DNA of 64,000 nucleotides, from the NCBI GenBank assembly GCA_910578815.1, contig CAJTSE010000005.1, positions 185,225 through 249,224 of the forward strand, given 5' to 3'. Made by a program: the position numbers and the translations under genes. The notes below the pieces were generated by a model. That model was not told the DNA's origin. It worked only from the letters and a program-made list of their open reading frames with translations, and did not search any database. Each line of letters begins with the position of its first letter. The first letter of the stretch is position 1. This DNA comes from an uncultured Acetatifactor sp. (GTDB lineage Bacteria; Bacillota; Clostridia; Lachnospirales; Lachnospiraceae). Positions 34,615-41,653 of the stretch are shown here, piece after piece.

Positions 34615-35113
34615 GGGCATCACTCCTTGCTTTTATCTGATATTTTTCATAAATCAAATCAGCCACAAAGCCGGGAACACATCGGCTGATATTCCCACCA
34701 AAGCTGGCGATCTCCTTGACGGTAGAAGAACTGAGGTAAGCATATTCCAGGCTGGTAGTCAGAAACATGGTATCCAGCTTCCCATCGGAAAACTTGCGGT
34801 TGGTTTGAGCAATCTGCAGTTCGTATTCAAAGTCGGTAATTGCCCGCAGGCCTCTTACTGCCACATGAATATCTTTCTTGGCTGCATAATCTATCAGCAG
34901 GCCGCTGAAACTGTCTATTTCAACATTTGGCAGATCCCTCGTGGCCTCCTTCAATATCTTAACACGTTCCTCCACAGAAAACAACGGTGTCTTCTCCTTA
35001 TTGTTTAAAACGCTGACAATCAGCAGGTCAAATACCTCCGATGCCCTGTGAATAATGTCCAGATGTCCGTATGTCATAGGGTCAAAGCTGCCCGGATAAA
35101 CTGCTTTTTTCAT
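34583..35113 (-). CDS. coaD: Phosphopantetheine adenylyltransferase
   Basis: Fourth step of coenzyme A synthesis: transfer of AMP from ATP to 4'-phosphopantetheine. 176 aa. Nucleotidyltransferase motifs are intact: YPGSFDPMTYGHLDII (the HxGH-equivalent TYGHLD), AVRGLRAITDFEYE with substrate-binding residues, and the SSSTVKEIASFGG loop. rsmD precedes it, the usual order in Firmicutes. The start ATG 35113 abuts the 63-bp tandem repeat array; the nearest strong Shine-Dalgarno (AAAAGGGG) is about 12 bases away, and a three-codon frame ATG-TTG-AAA-TGA ends across the coaD start. Confidence 0.96.
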   Translation of the reverse strand: MKKAVYPGSFDPMTYGHLDIIHRASEVFDLLIVSVLNNKEKTPLFSVEERVKILKEATRDLPNVEIDSFSGLLIDYAAKKDIHVAVRGLRAITDFEYELQIAQTNRKFSDGKLDTMFLTTSLEYAYLSSSTVKEIASFGGNISRCVPGFVADLIYEKYQIKARSDAHEQQNRADNR

Positions 35114-35325
35114 TTCAACATTACACCCCTTTTCCGCTTCAGCGGAATCTATATTCAGAAGTTGAAAGTGTCTTCTTTCAACATTGCACCCCTTTTCCGC
35201 TTCAGCGGAATCTATATTCAGAAGTTGAAAGTGTCTTCTTTCAACATTGCACCCCTTTTCCGCTTCAGCGGAATCTATATTCAGAAGTTGAAAGTGTCTT
35301 CTTTCAACATTACACCCATTTTCCG
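35113..35325 (-). repeat. 63-bp tandem repeat carrying hairpins, Shine-Dalgarno and start codon
   Basis: Copies begin at 35113, 35176 and 35239, with a partial fourth at 35302-35325; copies are almost identical. Reading toward coaD each unit has a TTCCGCT/AGCGGAA hairpin, AAAAGGGGTG, CAATGTTGAAAGAA, and then CTTTCAAC, which can pair with the preceding GTTGAAAG. Each unit therefore contains a start-like ATG/TTG followed by a stop TGA after 8-10 codons (ATGs at 35310, 35247 and 35184). The last unit merges into the coaD start. Confidence 0.95.
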
Positions 35326-35332
35326 AAACACC

Positions 35333-35887
35333 TCATTTTTCCAGACGCCTCAGAAAAACATGTCTGTTTGTCTTATAGCGTTTGTCTTTTTCCATGTAAA
35401 AGCCAAATTCCGCCAAATAGGAAAAATCCGTCTTTAAATCGGCCTCCACAATGACCAGCGTGTCTTTGGTAATATAATCTGACTTTCCAAGCAGAGACAG
35501 CACATTTTTTTCTTGTCCGCAGCCATAAGGCGGATCCATGAAAACAATGTTGACTTCCTGTTCGCGGATACCGCTTAATGCGCTGCAGACATCCTGCTTT
35601 AATACTATAGCACGATTTGCCGTTTTCGTAAATGTAAGATTTTGCTGAATACAGGCAAGGGCTTTGGGAGAATTGTCGATAAAATACGCTTTTTCTGCGC
35701 CTCTGCTGATGGCCTCGATGCCGATGGCACCGCTGCCGCTGAATAGATCCACAAACACCGCGCCGGCAATGTAAGGCTGCAGCATATTAAACAGGGTTTC
35801 CTTGATTCTATCCGTTGTGGGTCTGGTATCCAGGCCCTCCGGCGCCTTTAAGGGAAGGCTGCCGGCTGTTCCCGCAATCACGCGCAT
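35333..35887 (-). CDS. rsmD: 16S rRNA (guanine(966)-N(2))-methyltransferase
   Basis: 184 aa SAM-dependent methyltransferase that modifies G966 of 16S rRNA during 30S assembly. The N-terminal MRVIAGTAGSLPLKAPEG and RPTTDRIKETLFN segments, SAM-binding FVDLFSGSGAIGIEAISRG and the catalytic DPPYGCG are all present. It lies directly upstream of coaD, a conserved neighbourhood. The 130-base gap before it holds two imperfect 19-20 bp repeats around 35907-35945 (TATTTCTGCxTCTxCCGTC). Confidence 0.95.
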   Translation of the reverse strand: MRVIAGTAGSLPLKAPEGLDTRPTTDRIKETLFNMLQPYIAGAVFVDLFSGSGAIGIEAISRGAEKAYFIDNSPKALACIQQNLTFTKTANRAIVLKQDVCSALSGIREQEVNIVFMDPPYGCGQEKNVLSLLGKSDYITKDTLVIVEADLKTDFSYLAEFGFYMEKDKRYKTNRHVFLRRLEK

Positions 35888-36017
35888 ATTTGTTCCTCAA
35901 TTTTCTGACGCTTATTTCTGCCTCTACCGTCTATTTCTGCTTCTGCCGTCTTTTCACGGCAGGTTATCGCTTCCATTTCTGCAAGCCGTTTGCTTCTGAA
36001 GCTCCCCGTTTTATGCG

Positions 36018-38261
36018 TTAGACTCTGATTTTCGTGCCCTTGGTATCCCGCCGCGCCGCCTTTAAATTATTTAGACTCAGCTTTTTCTCCTTATATTCCA
36101 CAGTGGTTTCGATTCCGTTTTGGGTATAGTAAACTCTCTCCACCGCATCCTTGGGGCCCAGCTTCATACCGCGGACACCGACGGCTCCTTTTTTCTTTTC
36201 CGGAATCTCTTCAATTAAAAACCGCAGGAAAAATCCTTCCTTTGTCTGCAATATAATATTTTTCTGTTCCAGCACGGACATAACGCTGACAACCGTATCC
36301 CCTTCTTCCAGCTTGGTGGCGGCAACGGTGCGCTTTGATACGTCGAATTCTCCGCCGTCCACCAGCTTGCAGTTGGCATGAGCGGTCACAAAGATCACCT
36401 GCCGCAGGTTCAGCTCTGTCTGACTGGTAAGGTAGACGATGTTTTCCTTCTCCGAATTGAAATTGCTTACATTGTCAATAGGCGTTCCCTTGTCCCGGAA
36501 TTTCCCAAAGGGAAGGTCCATGACCTTGATGGTGTGGAGCTGTCCCATGTCTGTAAAAAGACATACCTTGCCCGTATTTTTACAGGTAAAGACAAAGCGG
36601 TTCTCCGCATCCGCCGCCTCTCTGTTGCGCTCGTAGACGGCAGTTTCCACGGTTTTTGCATAGCCAAAACGGTCCATGAGGAAAACTACCTCCGTCTCTT
36701 CCACCTCTTTTTCCTTATAAACCGCCGCTTCCGCATTCTCAATGATCGTTCTGCGTTTGCGGCCGTATGCCTTTTTATATTCGTCCAGCTCATTCATAAT
36801 GACCTGGGCCATGGAATCCCTGCGCTCCAGAATGTCCTCATAACGGTAAATATTGGCCATGGTTTCCTCATGCTCGTTAATCAGGGCTTCGATCTCCAGG
36901 CCGATCAGCTTGTACAGGCGCATATCCAGAATAGCATTTGCCTGTTTCTCCGTAAACATCAGCTGAGTGGCCATGATTTTGGATTCCTTGGTCTTGAACT
37001 TAATACCGTCGATCTTCCCTTCCGTCAGGCAGGCCTTGGCCATGGCCCGGTCCTTGGAGCCCCGCAGGATCTCAATAATCAGGTCAATGACATTGCAGGC
37101 CTTAATCAGCCCTTCCTGTATTTCCTTTTTCTCTAATTCATGAGCTAAAAGGTTGTTATATTTTCTGGTTGCCACCTGAAACTGAAAGTCAACGCTGGCC
37201 TTTAAGATAGCCTTTAATCCCATGGTTTCCGGCCTGCCGTCGCAGATGGCCAGCATATTCACGCCGAAAGTATCCTCCAGGCGGGTCTTTTTATAAAGCA
37301 GATTCACAAAATTTTCCGGGTCTGCGTCCTTCTTAAGCTCAATGACAATGCGGATGCCCTCCTTGGAGGACTGGTTGGAAATATCCACAATATCCAGCGT
37401 CTTTTTGGTCTCGGACAGGGCAGCCACATCCTGCAGAAACTTGGAAATATTCATACCGATCATGGGGTAGGGAATTTCCGTGATCACGACATTGGTCTTT
37501 CCACCCTTCAGCTTCTCAAATTCCACTTTGCCCCGGACCTTGATCTTACCGGTGCCGGTTTCATAGATTTCCAGCAGCTCGTCCTTGTTGGTGACGATGC
37601 CGCCGGTGGGAAAGTCAGGCCCTTTAAGATAGCGCATCAGCTCTCCGGTGCTGATGGTCTCATCCTGCATATAAGCCTTAACGGCATCAATAACCTCCGA
37701 AAGATTATGGGGGGGCGTGCTGGTGGTCATGCCCACGGCAATGCCCTCCGAGCCGTTGACCAGAAAATTGGGGATTTTTGCCGGGAGAACCGTGGGCTCT
37801 TTTTCCGTCTCGTCGAAATTCGGCATAAAGTCCACTACATCCTTGTCCAGATCCGCCAGAAAAGCCTCCTGGGTTACCTTTTGCAGTCTGGCCTCGGTAT
37901 AACGCATGGCAGCGGCTCCGTCACCCTCAATGTTGCCGAAGTTGCCGTGTCCGTCAATCAGGGGCATCCCCTTTTTAAAATCCTGGCTCATGACCACTAG
38001 CGCGTCGTAGATGGAGCTGTCGCCGTGGGGATGATATTTACCCATGGTATCGCCCACGATTCTGGCGCTTTTTCTGTAAGGCCTGTCATAGCGGATGCCC
38101 AGCTCGTACATATCGTAAAGCGTGCGGCGCTGTACCGGTTTTAAGCCATCCCGCACATCCGGCAGCGCCCTGGCAATAATGACGCTCATGGCATAGTCAA
38201 TAAAAGACTTCTGCATCTCTTCGGAATATTCTGTTTTGATAATTCTGCCGTTGTCTTCCAT
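36018..38261 (-). CDS. Type IIA DNA topoisomerase subunit A (ParC/GyrA-like)
   Basis: 747 aa subunit A. The breakage-reunion domain contains the quinolone-resistance region GKYHPHGDSSIYDALV and the catalytic Tyr in AAMRYTEARL. The C-terminal DNA-wrapping region (about 510-740) has short beta-pinwheel repeats; the gyrase-specific GyrA box is not canonical, only EKKKGAVGVRG is seen, which argues for a topoisomerase IV or second gyrase-like enzyme. It shares an operon with subunit B and a small membrane protein. The nearest ribosome binding site is distant from ATG 38261. The exact supercoiling or decatenating role is inferred. Confidence 0.9.
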   Translation of the reverse strand: MEDNGRIIKTEYSEEMQKSFIDYAMSVIIARALPDVRDGLKPVQRRTLYDMYELGIRYDRPYRKSARIVGDTMGKYHPHGDSSIYDALVVMSQDFKKGMPLIDGHGNFGNIEGDGAAAMRYTEARLQKVTQEAFLADLDKDVVDFMPNFDETEKEPTVLPAKIPNFLVNGSEGIAVGMTTSTPPHNLSEVIDAVKAYMQDETISTGELMRYLKGPDFPTGGIVTNKDELLEIYETGTGKIKVRGKVEFEKLKGGKTNVVITEIPYPMIGMNISKFLQDVAALSETKKTLDIVDISNQSSKEGIRIVIELKKDADPENFVNLLYKKTRLEDTFGVNMLAICDGRPETMGLKAILKASVDFQFQVATRKYNNLLAHELEKKEIQEGLIKACNVIDLIIEILRGSKDRAMAKACLTEGKIDGIKFKTKESKIMATQLMFTEKQANAILDMRLYKLIGLEIEALINEHEETMANIYRYEDILERRDSMAQVIMNELDEYKKAYGRKRRTIIENAEAAVYKEKEVEETEVVFLMDRFGYAKTVETAVYERNREAADAENRFVFTCKNTGKVCLFTDMGQLHTIKVMDLPFGKFRDKGTPIDNVSNFNSEKENIVYLTSQTELNLRQVIFVTAHANCKLVDGGEFDVSKRTVAATKLEEGDTVVSVMSVLEQKNIILQTKEGFFLRFLIEEIPEKKKGAVGVRGMKLGPKDAVERVYYTQNGIETTVEYKEKKLSLNNLKAARRDTKGTKIRV

Positions 38262-38307
38262 GGTATTAATTTACAGCCTTTCTATTTCGATTCCACCTGC
38301 AAAGAAA

Positions 38308-38466
38308 TCACAGCCAAAAAGTTTTTATCCACATTGCCAGGAGAATATAGATTATTAACCACATCAGAATTTCACGCAACAGTGAAGAACGGGGCTCGTT
38401 ATTTGAGGGTGCCTGCATCATCCGCCAAAACTCTTCCACTTCTTCCTCAGGACTTTTGCAATTCAT
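38308..38466 (-). CDS. Small single-pass membrane protein between topoisomerase subunits
   Basis: 52 aa protein with an acidic N-terminus (SPEEEVEEFWRMMQAP) and one C-terminal membrane helix (LLREILMWLIIYILLAMWIK). ATG 38466 is preceded by GGAGG eight bases upstream, so it is probably translated. It sits in the 227-base gap between the subunit B and A genes, in the same orientation. I know no function for it. Confidence 0.65.
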   Translation of the reverse strand: MNCKSPEEEVEEFWRMMQAPSNNEPRSSLLREILMWLIIYILLAMWIKTFWL

Positions 38467-38488
38467 GGAGCGTACCTCCGTCCCGTTC

Positions 38489-40417
38489 TCAGGCATTATA
38501 ATCCAGCTCTGCGTCCCTCGCATGGTCGTAGATAAAGGCTTTTCGGGGCGGGACCTCCGTTCCCATCAGCAGCTCCGTGATCTCGGAGGCCATGCGGGCA
38601 TCTTCGATTTCCACCAGCTTCATACGGCGGGTTTCCGGGTTTAAGGTGGTTTCCCACAGCTGCTCCGCATCCATCTCTCCCAGTCCCTTATAACGTTGAA
38701 GGGTAAAGGGACCCTTGTGAGTCTTTCTGTATTTTTCCAGCGCCTTGTCATCGTAAAGATATTCCTCCGCTCCTTTGGAGGGCATGGCCTTATACAGGGG
38801 CGGCATGGCAATGTAAACATGGCCCTCAAAGATCAGCTGAGGCATGAAACGATAAAACAGCGTCAGCAGCAGGTTGGAAATATGGGCGCCGTCCACATCC
38901 GCATCCGCCATGATCACAATCTTGTCATAACGAAGCTTAGAAATATCAAAATCGTTCCCATACCCTTCCGAAAATCCGCAGCCAAAGGCATTAATCATGG
39001 TTTTGATCTCCGCGTTGGCCAAAACCTTGTCAATGCTGGCTTTCTCCACGTTGAGAATTTTACCGCGGATGGGAAGTATTGCCTGATACATCCTGTTGCG
39101 CGCCATTTTGGCGCTGCCGCCGGCGGAATCTCCCTCCACGATAAAGATTTCGCACTGAGAGGCGTCTCTGGATTCACAGTTGGCCAGCTTGCCGTTAGAA
39201 TCAAAGGAGAACTTCTGCTTCGTCAGCATATTGGTCTTGGCCCGCTCTTCCGTCTTGCGGATCTTGGCCGCCTTTTCCGCACAGGCAATCACGCTCTTTA
39301 AGGTTTCCAGATTTCTGTCGAAAAAGCGGGTGATCTCATCTCCCGTTATTTTGCTGACCACCTTTGCCGCGTCCTGATTGTCCAGCTTTGTCTTGGTCTG
39401 GCCTTCAAATCTGGGATCTGGGTGCTTGATGGAAATTACGGCCGTCATGCCATTGCGCACGTCCGCACCAGTAAAGTTTACGTCCTTTTCTTTTAAAATG
39501 CCAAGTTCCCTGGCATAATTATTGATCACGTTGGTGAACATGGTCTTAAAACCCGTCAGGTGAGTGCCGCCTTCGGAGTTATAAATATTATTACAGAAGC
39601 CCAGCACATTTTCATGAAACTCATTGATATACTGGAAAGCGGCCTCCACGGTAATGCCGTCGCTTTCCCCCTGAAAATAAATAACCTCGTGGACGGGCTC
39701 CTGATTTTTATTCATATCCTTGATGAAGCCGGTGATTCCCTCCGGTTCATGAAAGGTGACATGTTCAGGCTCCGCCCCCCGCAGATCGGAAAAACGGATC
39801 GTCAACTTCGGATTCAGATAAGCCGTCTCATGAAGCCGGCTCTTGACCTCATCCTCCTTAAAGCGGGTTTTGTCAAAAATCGTATCGTCGGGCAGAAAAT
39901 TAATGCTGGTCCCCGATTCCCTGGTCTTTCCTTTTACAGGCAAAAGACCGTTGACCAGCTCAGTCACCGGGTTGCCCCGCTCATACTGATCCTCATATAT
40001 GCAGCCCCCTGTCTTGACTGTCACGGTCAATCTGGTAGACAACGCATTGACCACCGAGGATCCCACACCATGCAGGCCGCCGCTGGTCTTATAAGCCGAA
40101 TTATCAAATTTGCCCCCGGCATGTAAGGTGGTGAAGACCAGCCGTTCCGCGCTGATCCCCTTTTCGTGCATACCCACGGGAATACCTCTGCCGTTGTCTG
40201 TCACCGTGGCGGAGCCGTCCGCCTCCAGCGTTACTTTGATAGTATCACAGAAGCCCGCCAGATGCTCGTCCACGGAATTGTCAACAATTTCATAGATCAA
40301 GTGGTTCAGACCCTTTGTGGAAACGCTGCCGATATACATCCCCGGCCGTTTCCTTACCGCCTCCAGCCCTTCCAGTACGGTAATGCTGGAGGCATCATAA
40401 TTTCCTCCCTTTTGCAT
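38489..40417 (-). CDS. Type IIA DNA topoisomerase subunit B (ParE/GyrB-like)
   Basis: 642 aa ATPase subunit. The GHKL ATP-binding domain shows EIVDNSVDE, TDNGRGIPVG, GLHGVGSSVVNALS; the transducer and TOPRIM regions show FIVEGDSAGGSAKMARNR and the metal-binding DADVDGAHI. The C-terminal PLYKA, QRYKGLGEMDAEQLWETT block is intact. It heads the operon with subunit A and, given the poor GyrA box in its partner, is probably topoisomerase IV-like or a second gyrase-like pair. Start ATG 40417 follows GAGAAGGAGAG. A 59-bp tandem repeat leader and a strong promoter lie upstream. Confidence 0.93.
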   Translation of the reverse strand: MQKGGNYDASSITVLEGLEAVRKRPGMYIGSVSTKGLNHLIYEIVDNSVDEHLAGFCDTIKVTLEADGSATVTDNGRGIPVGMHEKGISAERLVFTTLHAGGKFDNSAYKTSGGLHGVGSSVVNALSTRLTVTVKTGGCIYEDQYERGNPVTELVNGLLPVKGKTRESGTSINFLPDDTIFDKTRFKEDEVKSRLHETAYLNPKLTIRFSDLRGAEPEHVTFHEPEGITGFIKDMNKNQEPVHEVIYFQGESDGITVEAAFQYINEFHENVLGFCNNIYNSEGGTHLTGFKTMFTNVINNYARELGILKEKDVNFTGADVRNGMTAVISIKHPDPRFEGQTKTKLDNQDAAKVVSKITGDEITRFFDRNLETLKSVIACAEKAAKIRKTEERAKTNMLTKQKFSFDSNGKLANCESRDASQCEIFIVEGDSAGGSAKMARNRMYQAILPIRGKILNVEKASIDKVLANAEIKTMINAFGCGFSEGYGNDFDISKLRYDKIVIMADADVDGAHISNLLLTLFYRFMPQLIFEGHVYIAMPPLYKAMPSKGAEEYLYDDKALEKYRKTHKGPFTLQRYKGLGEMDAEQLWETTLNPETRRMKLVEIEDARMASEITELLMGTEVPPRKAFIYDHARDAELDYNA

Positions 40418-40432
40418 CGGAAAGCTCTCCTT

Positions 40433-40583
40433 CTCAAGAATCCGGCCGCTGCCGCGTCTGCCGCTTCGTTTGTTTTCCTTTGCACTAGATACTCAAGAAT
40501 CCAGCCGCTGCCGCGTCTGCCGCGTCGCTTGTTTTCTTTTGCACTAGATACTCAAGAATCCAGCCGCTGCCGCGTCTGCCGCG
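40433..40583 (-). repeat. 59-bp tandem repeat in the topoisomerase leader
   Basis: Units start at 40433, 40492 and 40551 (the third is partial, to 40583), with near identity. Reading toward the gene each full unit begins GTGCAAA(A/G)G, resembling the gene start ATGCAAAAGG, and encodes a 19-codon frame. The stop TAG of the unit at 40544-40485 shares its G with the GTG of the next unit (TAGTG). The last unit ends just before the gene's Shine-Dalgarno. A diverged piece (about 40648-40685) also carries GTGCAAAGG. Confidence 0.9.
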
Positions 40584-40624
40584 CTGTGCGCTTAAAATCT
40601 GCTGCGCAGATTTGATTCTTTCGT

Positions 40625-40685
40625 TAATAGGTGCAGGAAAAACAAATGCCGCTTCGCGTCGCTTGTTTTTCCTTTGCACCTATTA
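40625..40685 (-). repeat. Long inverted repeat at the topoisomerase transcript 5' end
   Basis: TAATAGGTGCAGGAAAAACAA (40625-40645, split: TAATAGGTGCA then GGAAAAACAA) pairs with 40663-40685 apart from a two-base bulge, around a GC-rich loop that can itself fold. It begins at the -10 element, so the first bases of the transcript should form a strong hairpin. It also follows the degV stop by about 46 bases and may act as that gene's terminator. The remainder of the 313-base gap holds the 59-bp repeats, an AAATCTG/CAGATTT hairpin near 40595-40613 and the promoter. Confidence 0.75.
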
Positions 40686-40710
40686 TATCATAGATTTTGT
40701 GTTTTGTAAA
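40682..40710 (-). promoter_or_regulatory. Sigma-A promoter of the topoisomerase operon
   Basis: Minus strand TTTACA (40705-40710) and TATAAT (40682-40687) are 17 bases apart, predicting a start near 40675 and a leader of about 260 bases. Confidence 0.8.
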
Positions 40711-40730
40711 AGGGAAACTACAAGATAATG

Positions 40731-41597
40731 TTATACCAGCTTTTTGGAGCAGGTTACAGCCAGCGCACCGGGGCCGATGTGGCAGGCTACGCTTAAGGAA
40801 AGAGGATCCATGTGAATTTCAAAGCCCGGAAACGCTTCCATTACTTCCTCGCGAAAGGCTTCCCCGGCTTCCCTGTTATAGGTGTATGCCATGGAAATCC
40901 AATGCTTTTCGGGGTCAGGTGCTCCTCCGAAACGATTTTCCATATCGTTTCGAACTGCATTTATCATGGTGTTTTTACCCTGACTTACAGTCCTTGCCTT
41001 TGAAAAGGCATCCAGTTTTTCACCCTGAATCTGCAGCACAGGCTTCAGCTTCAGCATGGTGCCGATGGCAGCCGCAGCAGGGGTAATTCTGCCGCCCTTT
41101 TTCAAATAATACAAGGTATCCAGCATAATGTAAATGCTGCTGTTAAAGCGGTCTGCTTCCAGAACTTCTTTGATTTTTGCCGCATTCATTCCCTTTGAAG
41201 CCAAAAGCTTTGCATCCAGACAGGATTGACGCTGCGTCACGGAAATCCTCTGATTGTTTACCACCTGAACCCGTCCGTCATATTCCTCCGCAAGCATCAT
41301 AGCGCTCTGACAGGAGCCGGAGAGCCCGCTGCTCATTGGAATATGGATGATCTCGTCATGATCCCTTAAAAGCTCGTCCCAAAGTTTCATTACAGATTCG
41401 GGGGAAGGCTGGCTGGTACAGATGTCCGCGCCGGCAGCCAGCTTTTCATAAAACTGCTCCTGGGTCAGATCAATATCCTCATAATAAGTTTTTTCGTCAA
41501 TCATAAAGGGCATGGGCAGAACAAAGACGCCCAGTTCCCTGGAAGCGGCCTGTGTAATACCGCTGTTACTGTCGGTGACGATTGCAATAGAAGACAT
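40731..41597 (-). CDS. DegV-family fatty-acid-binding protein
   Basis: 288 aa DegV (FakB-like) protein, which binds a fatty acid and presents it to the kinase FakA. The N-terminal VTDSNSGI, the SQPSPE segment, MSSGLSGSCQSA and the C-terminal HIGPGALAV motif match the family. A FakA-like kinase subunit is encoded four genes upstream in the same direction, so they may work together in exogenous fatty acid use. AGGAGC precedes ATG 41597; the recG stop lies 56 bases upstream. Confidence 0.9.
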   Translation of the reverse strand: MSSIAIVTDSNSGITQAASRELGVFVLPMPFMIDEKTYYEDIDLTQEQFYEKLAAGADICTSQPSPESVMKLWDELLRDHDEIIHIPMSSGLSGSCQSAMMLAEEYDGRVQVVNNQRISVTQRQSCLDAKLLASKGMNAAKIKEVLEADRFNSSIYIMLDTLYYLKKGGRITPAAAAIGTMLKLKPVLQIQGEKLDAFSKARTVSQGKNTMINAVRNDMENRFGGAPDPEKHWISMAYTYNREAGEAFREEVMEAFPGFEIHMDPLSLSVACHIGPGALAVTCSKKLV

Positions 41598-41653
41598 AAT
41601 ACTGTTTGCTCCTTTTCGTAAATTATTTATTCCGGCGTATATTCATTTTAACG

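Noticed and set aside
36378..37136. Long open frame of 252 codons antisense to the topoisomerase A gene
   Set aside because: It lies wholly opposite a strongly conserved gene, has no ribosome binding site and its protein shows no domain; a shadow frame.
38696..39301. Antisense open frame of 201 codons over topoisomerase B
   Set aside because: Shadow of a conserved coding region; no motif or start site.
40485..40679. 64-codon frame across the topoisomerase leader
   Set aside because: It begins at or before the predicted transcription start and consists of repeat sequence, so it is treated as part of the repeat array.
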